Source: Acidiferrobacterales bacterium
GTDB lineage: Bacteria; Pseudomonadota; Gammaproteobacteria; Arenicellales; Poriferihabitantaceae
Length of the DNA: 63,839 bases
NCBI GenBank assembly: GCA_019633985.1
Contig: JAHQWE010000084.1
Span: 1 to 63,839 of the forward strand
Direction of reading: 5' to 3'
Shown here: piece after piece, positions 26,408-35,490 of the stretch
How the letters are laid out: each line of letters begins with the position of its first letter
Position numbering within the stretch: the first letter of the stretch is position 1
Notes under the pieces: model-generated
The model's input: only the letters and a program-made list of their open reading frames with translations
Database searches by the model: none
What the model was told of the DNA's origin: nothing
Position numbers and translations under genes: made by a program

Positions 26408-27784
26408 GTGTCATCAAACTCTGTTTCAACCCGGCTGTATCCAGCGGGAATGCTCAATACCCTGAGTCAGCTTGAGGTCGAACGACTTCGAGACGCTAGT
26501 AAGGGCGATCTCTCAGTTTTGCTACGGCGTTGCGCGCTCGCTGTGCTAAATAGCGGTAGTATGGGGGACGACGCTGAAGAGCTTCTAAGTAAATACCATG
26601 ACTTCGAAATTCGAGTAGAGCAAGTTAATAGAGGGTTGCGACTGCAATTAACGAATGCGCCCGGATCGGCGTTTGTTGATAGCCATATTATTGAAGGAAT
26701 CCGTGAGCTTCTGTCTGCTGTGATTCGGGATCTGGTGTACTTTGACAACGAAATAGAAGGAAATCCGCATCACGACATAAATACCTCTTCCGGTATTACG
26801 AATGCCGTATTCGAAATGCTGAGAAATGCGCGTGCCCTGATACCGCAGGTTCAACCCGATATGGTAGTTTGCTGGGGCGGCCATTCAATATCCCGCGAAG
26901 AGTATGATTACACGAAATATTGTGGTTACCAGCTCGGGCTGCGCAGATTGAATATCATTACTGGTTGTGGCCCGGGAGCCATGAAAGGACCGATGAAGGG
27001 TGCAACCATTGCGCACGCAAAACAACGCACTGAGTCAAGGCGTTATATTGGCATATCCGAGCCAGGAATCATTGCTGCGGAATCACCTAACCCGATCGTC
27101 AGCGAGCTGATAATCATGCCGGATATTGAAAAGCGTCTGGAAGCGTTTGTTCGGCTGGGTCACGGAATTATTGTGTTTCCTGGTGGCGTAGGAACTACCG
27201 AGGAAATTCTGTATATGTTGGGTATTCTGCTCCATCCGGACAACGCGGATATGCCATTTCCGATGGTGATGACAGGCCCGGAAAGCTCTGCCAGTTATTT
27301 CGAGCAGGTAGACGAATTTATCAAGCTGACCCTCGGGAAGGAAGCAACTAGTCGGTATAAGATCATCATCAATGATCCCGAAGATGTTGCCAAAACGATG
27401 AAAAATGGCCTTGAGGAAGTGCGTAAATATCGCATTCAGCGCAATGACGCTTTCTACTTTAACTGGCTATTAAAGATTGATCAGGAGTTCCAAACACCGT
27501 TCAAACCCAGTCATGAAAATATGCGTAGCACTGTGATCGACCGATCCTTGCCTACCCACCAGCTTGCGGCTAATTTGCGACGCGTTTTTTCAGGTATCGT
27601 GGCGGGAAATGTGAAACCAGAGGGGCTCAAAGCGATTCGTCAACACGGTTTGTTTGAAATCACCGGAGATTCGGGCGTCATGCGATCTCTCGACAGACTT
27701 CTCGCGGCCTTTGTTCGCGATGACAGGATGAAATTACCCGGCCATCAACCTTATGAGCCATGTTATCGGGTCATCGATAACTAG
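26408..27784 (+). CDS. ppnN: Pyrimidine/purine nucleotide 5'-monophosphate nucleosidase PpnN
   Basis: 458 residues, matching the ~454 of E. coli PpnN along its length. The central LOG domain shows VVCWGGHSISREEYDY, NIITGCGPGAMKGPMKGA, and the signature VFPGGVGTTEE. The flanking N- and C-terminal regions (QLEVERLRDASKGDLSVLL; RVFSGIVAGNVKPEGLKAIR) are those unique to the long PpnN form. It cleaves nucleoside monophosphates to base and ribose 5-phosphate and is activated by ppGpp in E. coli. GTG start at 26408 without a clear Shine-Dalgarno; ATG 26450 is the alternative. Cytosolic, monocistronic. Confidence 0.95.
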   Translation: MSSNSVSTRLYPAGMLNTLSQLEVERLRDASKGDLSVLLRRCALAVLNSGSMGDDAEELLSKYHDFEIRVEQVNRGLRLQLTNAPGSAFVDSHIIEGIRELLSAVIRDLVYFDNEIEGNPHHDINTSSGITNAVFEMLRNARALIPQVQPDMVVCWGGHSISREEYDYTKYCGYQLGLRRLNIITGCGPGAMKGPMKGATIAHAKQRTESRRYIGISEPGIIAAESPNPIVSELIIMPDIEKRLEAFVRLGHGIIVFPGGVGTTEEILYMLGILLHPDNADMPFPMVMTGPESSASYFEQVDEFIKLTLGKEATSRYKIIINDPEDVAKTMKNGLEEVRKYRIQRNDAFYFNWLLKIDQEFQTPFKPSHENMRSTVIDRSLPTHQLAANLRRVFSGIVAGNVKPEGLKAIRQHGLFEITGDSGVMRSLDRLLAAFVRDDRMKLPGHQPYEPCYRVIDN

Positions 27785-27961
27785 AGAACTCAGCACGAAC
27801 TAGGTGGTAATACAGTCGACAAAACGGCCATACTGATCACTCCGTGCACAGTGCACCGACTTAGTTGGCGTAATCAGTGAGCCAACTTGATTGAAATCAA
27901 CTGGACAATCTTTATTGTTCGATATTGAAACTCTCTTGCTCAAAAACCAGATTGTGCTCCG

Positions 27962-28429
27962 CTACTCTATTTCGAAAACACCCTTTATTCCTTCCACCTG
28001 GGTAGTGGCAGATTGTCGCGCGCTGTCATAGTCGATTATGTCTTCCCGACCATGCATAAAGACACTTAACGCTGTCCAGCAAAGGATGACGTTTTCATAT
28101 ACTTCAGAATCCCACGTTTCGTTATTGTAGTGATTGATCATCAGATCGGTGTTCTCTGAATGTAAATTGGAATAAGGAACAAGGTCTTCGGGTTCGAGAT
28201 TGTCCTCACGAAACGCGGTCCACAAATATTTGGTCGATATTGTGATGACGTCGAGGAGTTCGTCTTCCGTTGACGACTCCAGCGCAAAATTGATCGATGC
28301 GTTCCCGGTAATTATCCCGCTACAAGTCGCCGCAAACTCAGAGTTTTCTTTGAGAGCTTGCGCATATGAAAGATTTGTTATTACGCTGAATCCCAGTACC
28401 AGCATAGAAGGGAAGCAGATTTTTTTCAT
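27962..28429 (-). CDS. Small exported protein, unknown
   Basis: 155 residues from ATG 28429. The signal peptide is KKICFPSMLVLGFSVITNLSYAQ. The mature part is acidic and helical (FALESSTEDELLDVITISTK, YNNETWDSEVYENVILCWTA) with two cysteines (ATCSG and ILCW) that could pair. No known domain. It ends 177 bp from the ppnN stop (convergent). Confidence 0.65.
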   Translation of the reverse strand: MKKICFPSMLVLGFSVITNLSYAQALKENSEFAATCSGIITGNASINFALESSTEDELLDVITISTKYLWTAFREDNLEPEDLVPYSNLHSENTDLMINHYNNETWDSEVYENVILCWTALSVFMHGREDIIDYDSARQSATTQVEGIKGVFEIE

Positions 28430-28568
28430 TTGGATCAATTATGATGTTGTCTTGAAGTCCGCACTTTACCTTGGCTTGGTAATAAAGTGGAGCGAAAGAT
28501 TGTTTGATTGCGAGATCTTTCTTTAGTGTCGCGCTGATTTGATGATAAAAAGCCTCTATAACTTCTGC

Positions 28569-29600
28569 CTAAATTTTATCTATTTTATGTTTTAAACTTG
28601 TTTCAAGATCTTTGATTTCCTCTTGCAATTCTTCTAGATCTTCAAGCTTTTCTCCGTATTCTATTTTTAATCTCTCAAGTCTTTTCTCGGGAGACAAGCC
28701 AATGATTCGATGTATCACTTCGAATACCATGAGTGCTCTCACAACTTTCATGAGTAAGCCCCGCATGCGATAAATTCGAGCGAGTTTCGCCAGCTTTTGC
28801 ATCTTCGCCAGTTTGGCAATACGGAGTACTCGGAGCGAGCGAAGAAAGGAAATCAGTGGTAATAGAATAATCGCGAGATCAATCCAGTTTTTCCTGATAT
28901 AAAGAAGTTTCTTGTCTGTCGCGTTCACCATGATGATAAATTCTGCAGTAAACGCGATCCAGATGAGACCAGTAGATGAATGCAGTAAAATTTGCAGCCA
29001 GTTATGTTGTTCCACTAACCCTCTAAATCCATATTCTAAAACAAGAATAGGAAGAATTAATAAGGCGATAATGAGCATGGGTTTGCTAAACTCACGTTCC
29101 AATCGACGACTAATTTGCCTTCCTGGGCGTTTCCAGCCATGACCGGGTAACCAGATCCGATAACCTCTATTGGGAGAGGGAGCAGCGAGCCGCAGTGGCG
29201 GGATTAGGCACACGATGAAGCGACCGATTCCACCGGGTAAGTACCCTTTTCCGCCTCCTGCAGGCCATACGGTTAACGCATACTCGACCCAGAATAGGGG
29301 CCAGCTCAAGAGCAATGCGATCAATACCCAGTTTCCAACAGAATCAGCAATCGATATCACTTCGTTGTGAATATCCTGTTGCGAGTCGAGATCGATAGCG
29401 GGTATTGAATTTCCTTGCGCGAGATCAGCATCGCTAAACTGGTCAAAGCTGGGAGCGTAGTTCGAAAGCTCGGTGACCCGCGGAATGTCCAGCTCGATGA
29501 CGATCAGCGTCCCAAGCAGGACAAGAAAAGTAAGTGAAAGAAAAAACATCGGGCGAGCGAGCTTGTCAGCACGTTGTTGCTTCTCCCACATGTATTCCAT
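28569..29600 (-). CDS. Voltage-sensor-domain membrane protein with C-terminal coiled coil and no pore
   Basis: 343 residues from ATG 29600 (GGAG 11 bases upstream). Two N-terminal helices (about 18-37 and 91-112) precede a four-helix voltage sensor. S1 is MLIIALLILPILVLEYGF. S2 ends AFTAEFIIMV, with the conserved Glu near 220. S3 is RKNWIDLAIILLPL, with Asp near 241. S4 has nine basic residues each three apart (about 254-278: R, R, R, K, K, K, K, R, R). After S4 there is one hydrophobic stretch and a coiled coil (304-343). No pore loop or selectivity-filter sequence such as TVGYG is present. The layout resembles Hv1 proton channels, but family membership needs structural comparison. Confidence 0.8.
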   Translation of the reverse strand: MEYMWEKQQRADKLARPMFFLSLTFLVLLGTLIVIELDIPRVTELSNYAPSFDQFSDADLAQGNSIPAIDLDSQQDIHNEVISIADSVGNWVLIALLLSWPLFWVEYALTVWPAGGGKGYLPGGIGRFIVCLIPPLRLAAPSPNRGYRIWLPGHGWKRPGRQISRRLEREFSKPMLIIALLILPILVLEYGFRGLVEQHNWLQILLHSSTGLIWIAFTAEFIIMVNATDKKLLYIRKNWIDLAIILLPLISFLRSLRVLRIAKLAKMQKLAKLARIYRMRGLLMKVVRALMVFEVIHRIIGLSPEKRLERLKIEYGEKLEDLEELQEEIKDLETSLKHKIDKI

Positions 29601-29946
29601 CTTCTTGCTCTGCTCCGATCCCAATTTTTGTAACGCTAATGTCTTCGCATCATTTGGGGCGCGATTTTCTCATGCCCGTATGAAGTTTTCAGTGTTCAAT
29701 TACCACAATGTATGAAATGTAGACAAGGGCTGTTTCAGTTTCGCGAATTGGGCTGTGTATCCAGAAACGGCGGACAGTACAAACAACGACGCCCGCTAAT
29801 CGCGGATCGCTGAAGGATATCGTTCTGTATTTTCGTCTTTATCTCCGATTTTCTCGCGATCTGACTCGTAAGTCGGAACGCTATGGTTATGGGTCGAAGA
29901 GTGAAATTATCCAAGCTGGATTTGATTTCAAGTGCCTCGATAAGAA
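29601..29946. other. Intergenic region
   Basis: 346 bp between two minus-strand genes. It should contain the promoter of the voltage-sensor gene. The plus strand is open over part of it with a protein-like translation (SLKDIVLYFRLYLRFSRDL) but has no start or known match, so it is not called. Confidence 0.35.
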
Positions 29947-31323
29947 TTATTCTCCCCCAGAGTCAATATCATCCCAAAGTGGTTTTTCTCGTGAGTACGA
30001 GAATGTAACACCGCGTTCATCGCCAGAACTCGACTCGTCCGACTCGTGCCCGGGGATAGCGGTTTTGAGGGTGGTGTCGCGGGCTTGTCTGAATATGGCG
30101 CCAGATTTCACAATTGCTATCGCATCACTACTTCCGTTGTGGTTCAGGACGCGGTTGAGAGAAGGTACCTTTTGTTTTTTCTTCAAGTATCGCCGGTCTT
30201 CAGTAAATTCAAAAATAAACTGCTTAAGCGGCAGTTTATATGAGCGCCAGTTCCCTGGCTCGATTGCCGACTCGCGGAAGGTGAGGGCCCAACGCTGAAA
30301 TTCCTCCGTGCGGAAAAAGTGCTCTGTCAATGAAAACTGTGAGCATGGGTTGTCAGGGGACTTTTCTGCTTCAGAGACAATTCGGTAACTACCGTCAATT
30401 TGCGCTGGAATACGCATAGCGACGTTTTGCCATTTCATTGAAAAGTTGATCCACCAAAGTAAGTCAAAAAGAGTATAGAGAGGAGCGGGTGATTGACTGA
30501 TTTGCGGGCTAAGGTAATCCAATACGGTCTCTGCGCGATAAGACGAACCCATGAGAGTGGTGAGATGTTCTGGAAATGCGGCTTGCCATGATTGATTGAG
30601 CTCCCGCCAACTTATTGCTAGTGCTTTCATGCTTCCAAATAGTTGGTCGCCGTGTTCCCCCGTCACAATTAAGGCAGGGCTACCCAGCAACTCTTCTATT
30701 GTAGAAAATCGGGTGCATGTTTGATTGCCCTTTAAAATATTTTTATAAAACTTTCGATATTCCCATACCGATTCGTAGCTGAAATAAAAATTGAGTTGAT
30801 CCAAAGCGGGGTCAGATTCTCTCAGTAGCGCGCAGGCAACTGCGGTAGAGTCGATGCCTCCAGACCAGAGGATACGAATTTCTCGTTGCTCTTCTCTAGC
30901 GCGTTGTAAGATATCACGCGCACGTTGCAAACAGAGATTGCTAAGAACCGTGGTGGCATTGTCCTTGTTGGAAAAAGAAACTGATGTGAGTGTTAGATCT
31001 GACAAGGGATCCAGCATATATTGTGGGTATCCATGTCCGAGTGTGCTCGTGCGGTCAAGAAGTGGTGACCCAAAGTACAGGCAAGAAAGCCGATATCCCA
31101 ATGGTAACGAATGACCCAAAATATCGGGTCGGATCGCCATAGATGTATTGATATAGGAAATTGGTTCACTCACCGGTTCGGTTTCGTTCCAGTGGCAGGA
31201 GTCACGACGATACGTGTTTCGCACTTTATGCCAGATAGCTGGTATGAGTGTGGTGACAAAATTAGTCATCTGAATCACAAGGTGAGAGATTGAAGCGAGT
31301 GACGCAAAAAAAGCTTTTATCAA
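29947..31323 (-). CDS. Asparagine-synthetase-like ATP-pyrophosphatase protein without glutaminase domain
   Basis: 458 residues. The ATP-binding loop EIRILWSGGIDSTAVACALL near residue 150 and the TGEHGDQLFGS block near 215 are those of the C-terminal domain of class B asparagine synthetase. The N-terminal half has no Cys2 glutaminase motif, so it cannot use glutamine in the normal way. Such stand-alone domains serve in amide- or lactam-forming steps of small-molecule and peptide modification, or are orphaned. A decayed acyl-CoA ligase lies directly upstream on the same strand, so this may be the last intact gene of a broken pathway. Start ATG 31323. Substrate unknown. Confidence 0.75.
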   Translation of the reverse strand: MIKAFFASLASISHLVIQMTNFVTTLIPAIWHKVRNTYRRDSCHWNETEPVSEPISYINTSMAIRPDILGHSLPLGYRLSCLYFGSPLLDRTSTLGHGYPQYMLDPLSDLTLTSVSFSNKDNATTVLSNLCLQRARDILQRAREEQREIRILWSGGIDSTAVACALLRESDPALDQLNFYFSYESVWEYRKFYKNILKGNQTCTRFSTIEELLGSPALIVTGEHGDQLFGSMKALAISWRELNQSWQAAFPEHLTTLMGSSYRAETVLDYLSPQISQSPAPLYTLFDLLWWINFSMKWQNVAMRIPAQIDGSYRIVSEAEKSPDNPCSQFSLTEHFFRTEEFQRWALTFRESAIEPGNWRSYKLPLKQFIFEFTEDRRYLKKKQKVPSLNRVLNHNGSSDAIAIVKSGAIFRQARDTTLKTAIPGHESDESSSGDERGVTFSYSREKPLWDDIDSGGE

Positions 31324-31430
31324 GCGCGATGCCTAAGCTTTAGATCAGGTCGCGATCTTGCTGCGCTGATCAAGCGAACTCAACCAGATCATTACACATT
31401 GCGAATGAGCATATGTGTAACGCCATTGTA

Positions 31431-31995
31431 TTACATTTTGGCCAGTTTCCCTTTCTCTGGTTTGCCGGTCGGCGTGCGTGGCATTCCCTCGAGAAATACA
31501 ATTCATCCCGGTACCATAAATTTCATAAATTTTGCCATCCGATTAACACAAAAATTGCAAACTTCATTGCTGATGACAGTTTAGTCAGGTTTTTTGACAA
31601 CGAACAGTTTAAATTCTTTGTCACCGAGAGAAGAGAGAACGCCAATCGCAGCGCAGTCTTCTACTGCAGGATGAAATAGGATGGCTTCTTCTATCTCATA
31701 CCTGGATACCATTTCACCCTTGACCCGGATACGTTTAGTTATACGGTCCAAAGAATAAAAATGCCCTCGTTCGTCCAGTTTTGCAATATCGCTCGTGTGA
31801 AACCAGAGATTGCGGCTGCTCTCGAAGGGTTTTTTCGGGCATGCCAAAATATCCAGCGGCCATAACACCAGATTCTTTTGAGCGAATGACAAGCTCGCCT
31901 GGTGTGGAGAATAAACGCGAAAACGCTGCGATGAACCCGATGTGAATGGATCACATATCTTCGGAATTTCCTGGGGTATAGTTTTTGCTGAACCT
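31431..31995 (-). pseudogene. Decayed AMP-dependent acyl-CoA ligase, C-terminal part
   Basis: Translation in pieces gives the C-terminal domain of an acyl-CoA ligase: STPGELVIRSKESGVMAAGY and FGMPEKT in one frame, then FESSRNLWFHTSDIAKLDE, YSLDRITKRIRVKGEMVSRY, EIEEAILFHPAVEDCAAIG, and after stops RMAKFM and MPRTPTGKPEKGKL. The defects are a +1 shift in a CCC run near 31828, in-frame TAA after KKPD and TGA after VPG, and a 9-base duplication (KFM KFM). The N-terminal adenylation half is missing. Confidence 0.85.
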
Positions 31996-32067
31996 AATTC
32001 ACGTAGCGGACCAGCTCCTCGACGTCTAGCTATGTAATCAACCAAACAATCAAAAAGGTACTACGAG

Positions 32068-32340
32068 ATGAAGCTACAAGATATTCCAAGTCGGGTCGCG
32101 GCGTTTGCTCTTATTTTTTCCATCGCATTGCTCCTAAACGCATGCGGAGGGGGTGGCGACGGGGCCTCTAGCGGCGGCGGGACTGTTGATAACACCCAAG
32201 CAGCGAACACAACCAGCCAGAGTGAGCCAGCGTCTGGAGGTGAAGAGGTAGTGAAATGCAGCCATCATAGCCATGAAGATGCGTCGGCTGCCGCTCCTGA
32301 ACATACGCACAACGACGGGCAACAGCACACACCTTGCTAG
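32068..32340 (+). CDS. His-rich lipoprotein
   Basis: 90 residues. The leader ends in the lipobox LLNAC followed by GGGG. The mature part is Ser/Gly-rich, then carries CSHHSHED, EHTHNDGQQHTPC: seven His with two Cys, a probable metal-binding tail. AAAGG lies 13 bases before ATG 32068. Unknown function; divergent from the decayed ligase. Confidence 0.72.
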   Translation: MKLQDIPSRVAAFALIFSIALLLNACGGGGDGASSGGGTVDNTQAANTTSQSEPASGGEEVVKCSHHSHEDASAAAPEHTHNDGQQHTPC

Positions 32341-32374
32341 GGACTTAACCGTCCTTCCGATCAGAGATCACACG

Positions 32375-32404
32375 GGACAGGGTTTGAATCTTATCACCCT
32401 GTCC
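32375..32404 (+). terminator. Hairpin behind the His-rich lipoprotein gene
   Basis: A perfect 9-bp stem (GGACAGGGT / ACCCTGTCC) with a 12-base loop lies 35 bases after the stop and is followed by TCGTATTTCTT. The weak U-run makes it a probable but not classic terminator. Confidence 0.45.
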
Positions 32405-33064
32405 TCGTATTTCTTACTTGGCTTACTATATATGTCGATTAAAGACGCGACCAAGGGTGCGTTGATCTCATCGCCAATGAAGTTTTTAAATGGCTTAGCT
32501 TTAGTCAGTGAAGCCGGCTCTGGCAGTCTAATCTATTCCGCCTGCAAACATCAGATTGGTACTGAGATTCGATCGAAACGAATAGTTTCGCAACTATTTT
32601 TGCTTCCGGTAAATAATTAAAGCCTGTCATGGATATGGGTGGCGATTCTCGTGTTGATATTGGCAATAGAGAAGCTGCCGGTGAATGAACAAATATTCAG
32701 ACTCACTTAAGTTGCGATTCAGTCATGTCTGCGTACTATCCTGCCCCACACGTGAGATAGGTTCGTAGCCCAAACAAAAAACAACCCGGGTGATGAAAAC
32801 GTGTGTCTAGCAGCAAGATTGATTTGCCACTACCTCTGCTGCAGATGGTTTACCAGAAGCCATCTCATAGATATCTATTGGTTCCAAGAGCAGGTGTTTG
32901 TAGAAAACATAAACAACTTGCAGGGAAAGCAGCGTAAAAAAATGACAACACGCTAAATTCTGGTGAGGTATAAGGCGTATGCGCCTGGAGTCGACAGATG
33001 TGTATGAGATGGCTTCTGAAAAGAAGTGGCATCTACTAACATATACAAAGAGAGTCGAAGACTT
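32405..33064. other. Gene-free region before the repeat lipoprotein
   Basis: 660 bp. Open frames here have no ribosome-binding site or recognisable sequence. It contains a long-range inverted repeat (separate entry) and a small AGGCG-TATG-CGCCT hairpin near 32970 inside it. Confidence 0.4.
32854..33018. repeat. 16-bp inverted repeat pair, 133 bp apart
   Basis: CAGAAGCCATCTCATA at 32854-32869 is exactly complementary to TATGAGATGGCTTCTG at 33003-33018; partial match continues inwards. The right arm ends 46 bases before the repeat-lipoprotein start. It could be a small mobile remnant or a structured leader. Confidence 0.5.
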
Positions 33065-34483
33065 ATGAAATATAGAAGTAACATGCTTTATGGCGTGATC
33101 GCAGGGACGCTTTTCCTGACTGGTTGTGCTGGAACCAACTACAAAAGTGGTACTGCCACAGGCGCTTCCGAAGCTGAGATGCAATTAAAGAAGGAGCTTG
33201 CTCAAACCTCTGAACAACTGAAATCACAAGAAGCGATCATCGCCCAACTAAAAACGGAAAACCAAAAAGCAAAATCTGAAGTTCAACTTGCCATGGCCTC
33301 TTCTGCTGAGTCTAGTGTGGTAAGTGACTTGTTCCCTCCAAAAGCGGAGCCGGGACACTGTTATGCCAGAGTATTAACTCCGGCAGAATACAAGGAAGAA
33401 ACCGAATCAGTTTTGATTAGAGAAAAAGACTATAAGTTACAGGTCGTTCCGGCTGTCTATGAAAACTATACCGAAACTGTGCTCGATCAAGAAGCGTCAA
33501 ACCGATTGGAAGTGGTGCCCGCGACCTATGAGACAGTTACCGAGCGGGTAATGATAAAACCAGAGTCAACCAGGCTGATAAAAATTCCTGCTGAATTCAA
33601 AACTGTTGAAGAGAAAGTGCTGGATCAAGAAGCCAGTACCCGAATTGAAGTCGTTCCAGCTACTTATGAAAGCGTGACAGAGCGTGTCATGGTAAAACCA
33701 GAATCCACCAGACTGGTGAAAGTACCAGCAGAATACAAAACAGTGACGGAAAAAGTGCTGGATAAACCCGCGCACACCGTTTGGAAGCGTGGTCAAGGTT
33801 TTGCAAGTGGCGCAATTGAAACAGCGCTTGACCAGAGTACAGGAGAAATCATGTGTTTGGTCGAAGTGCCAGCGATTTATAAAACCATCACTAAGACGGT
33901 GCTCGTAAGTGCTGAGACGACGCGCGAAGAAGTGATTCCTGCGGTTTACAAGGACATAACGAAATCGGTAGTTAAAACGCCTGCTCAAACTAAAGAAATT
34001 GAAATTCCCGCTACTTACAAGAAGATTACAAAAACCGTTTTGGTAAAGCCGGAGACAACCCGCGAAGAAGTGATTCCTGCAGTATATAAGGATGTCACCA
34101 AGACCGTGGTAAAAACTCCTGCGACAACGCGGTCTGTGGCCATACCAGCCTCGTACAAAGAGGTAACTAAAACCAAAGTCGTTTCTCCAGCGCAAGAGAA
34201 TAAAATCGAAATTCCAGCTGAATACACGACAGTTTCCAAGAGAGTTAAAGTCTCCGAAGAGCAGCTCAAGTGGGAAGAGGTTTTGTGTGAAGTGAACATG
34301 ACGCAGAGTGTCATCGCTTCATTGCAAACTAAACTTCAGGGCATGGGATTCTACAATGGCCCTGTAGATAGCATCTTTGGTTCACAAACAATGAAAGCTG
34401 CGAATCAGTACGCTAGTGCAAAAGGGCTGGCAACTGGCGATGGATATATCACCATTGATACGATGAAATCTTTAGGTCTGTAG
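33065..34483 (+). CDS. Lipoprotein with twelve 23-residue repeats and a peptidoglycan-binding domain
   Basis: 472 residues from ATG 33065. Lipobox LFLTGC, then a coiled coil (MQLKKELAQTSEQLKSQEAI). About residues 110-410 are twelve tandem repeats of ~23 residues with pattern YKxVTxxVLxxPExTRxxxIPA; the sixth carries an insert (WKRGQGFASGAIETALDQST) before CLVEVPAI. The C-terminal ~60 residues fit a PG_binding_1 domain (SLQTKLQGMGFYNGPVDSIF). An outer-membrane-anchored rod reaching to peptidoglycan is a reasonable picture. The repeats are very Thr/Val/Lys-rich and likely beta. A strong terminator follows. Confidence 0.85.
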   Translation: MKYRSNMLYGVIAGTLFLTGCAGTNYKSGTATGASEAEMQLKKELAQTSEQLKSQEAIIAQLKTENQKAKSEVQLAMASSAESSVVSDLFPPKAEPGHCYARVLTPAEYKEETESVLIREKDYKLQVVPAVYENYTETVLDQEASNRLEVVPATYETVTERVMIKPESTRLIKIPAEFKTVEEKVLDQEASTRIEVVPATYESVTERVMVKPESTRLVKVPAEYKTVTEKVLDKPAHTVWKRGQGFASGAIETALDQSTGEIMCLVEVPAIYKTITKTVLVSAETTREEVIPAVYKDITKSVVKTPAQTKEIEIPATYKKITKTVLVKPETTREEVIPAVYKDVTKTVVKTPATTRSVAIPASYKEVTKTKVVSPAQENKIEIPAEYTTVSKRVKVSEEQLKWEEVLCEVNMTQSVIASLQTKLQGMGFYNGPVDSIFGSQTMKAANQYASAKGLATGDGYITIDTMKSLGL

Positions 34484-34508
34484 TTAAAACGGATTGTAAG
34501 ATGTTCCT

Positions 34509-34547
34509 GGCCTGATTGGCGCAAGCCAATCAGGCCTTTTCTTTTCT
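34509..34547 (+). terminator. Strong rho-independent terminator
   Basis: GGCCTGATTGGC - GCAA - GCCAATCAGGCC (12-bp perfect stem, 4-base loop), then TTTTCTTTTC. It ends the repeat-lipoprotein transcript 25 bases past the stop. Confidence 0.92.
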
Positions 34548-34842
34548 AGAGCGAATATTGAAGACGCTGATTTTGCAGTAACTGGTTGATGCGCTGAATG
34601 AACGGTTAGTATCCATATTCTCACAAGCCGTGGACCACTTTATCTTCCTCTCTCGGCTCCAAACATTTTTGAAGTCTTAAGGTGTGTAATCCGATACAGA
34701 CAGTAATACGAAGAGGAGCTGCCAGTCATTGCTTATGTGTAAACGGATTTAACAAAACGATAATTTTCGTGAAATCAATAGGTGGTAACTCGGTGAGTCA
34801 CTGGTTAAGATTTATCGAAATATAAGTAGTTGAGGTGAAGAA

Positions 34843-35490
34843 ATGAGAACAGTCTCTATAGTACTGCTGTGGTTGGCCGTGGCTTTTTCAATGCCAGCGC
34901 AGGCAGACTCCCGATTTGATCGCAATCTGATGTTTGCAGAATATGGCGCCGACTGGGCTCAATCCCTGGTCGGTGTTGCCTACTTTTCTGGCGATGGTGT
35001 AGAACAAGACTACCCGAAAGCACTTTCTTGGTTTCAAAAGGCGGCTGAACAAGGTTTTGCAGAAGCGCAATACAACCTGGGCATAATGTATCGTAATGGA
35101 CAAGGGACCGAAAAAGATGCATTCAAAAGCGCAAAGTGGTTTCGGGCTGCGGCAAAGCAGGGTTTTGTATCGGCTCAGTATCAATTAGGCAACATGCTTT
35201 ATTCCGGTCAGGGGGTGGATCAAGATCTGGCAGCTGCGGCCAAGTGGTGGGAGAAGGCAGCTAAATTGGGCGCAGTTCGCGCGCAAGGCAATCTGGGCGC
35301 CATCTATTTTGGTGGGGAGGGCGTTCCTCAGGATTATGTCGAATGTTATGCCTGGAGCAGCCTGGCATTGTCAGCAGGACATCAAAAAAGCGAACGTCAT
35401 CTTTCATTGTGTGCGGATCAATTAACTGAACAAAACCTGGTTGAAGCAAAACAGCGCGCACAGGAATATGCGCTATGGTTTAGAGGCTAG
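34843..35490 (+). CDS. Exported Sel1-repeat protein
   Basis: 215 residues. Signal peptide (TVSIVLLWLAVAFSMPAQA), then four Sel1-type units of ~36 residues beginning near residue 38 (AQSLVGVAYFSGDGVEQDY, AEAQYNLGIMYRNGQGTEKD, SAQYQLGNMLYSGQGVDQDL, AQGNLGAIYFGGEGVPQDY), and a helical tail. Sel1 repeats are protein-binding solenoids common in envelope or secretion complexes. GAGG precedes ATG 34843. The partner is unknown. Confidence 0.9.
   Translation: MRTVSIVLLWLAVAFSMPAQADSRFDRNLMFAEYGADWAQSLVGVAYFSGDGVEQDYPKALSWFQKAAEQGFAEAQYNLGIMYRNGQGTEKDAFKSAKWFRAAAKQGFVSAQYQLGNMLYSGQGVDQDLAAAAKWWEKAAKLGAVRAQGNLGAIYFGGEGVPQDYVECYAWSSLALSAGHQKSERHLSLCADQLTEQNLVEAKQRAQEYALWFRG

Noticed and set aside
32273..32620. 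115-codon frame overlapping the His-rich lipoprotein
   Set aside because: Runs through the lipoprotein end and the terminator hairpin; no start signal.
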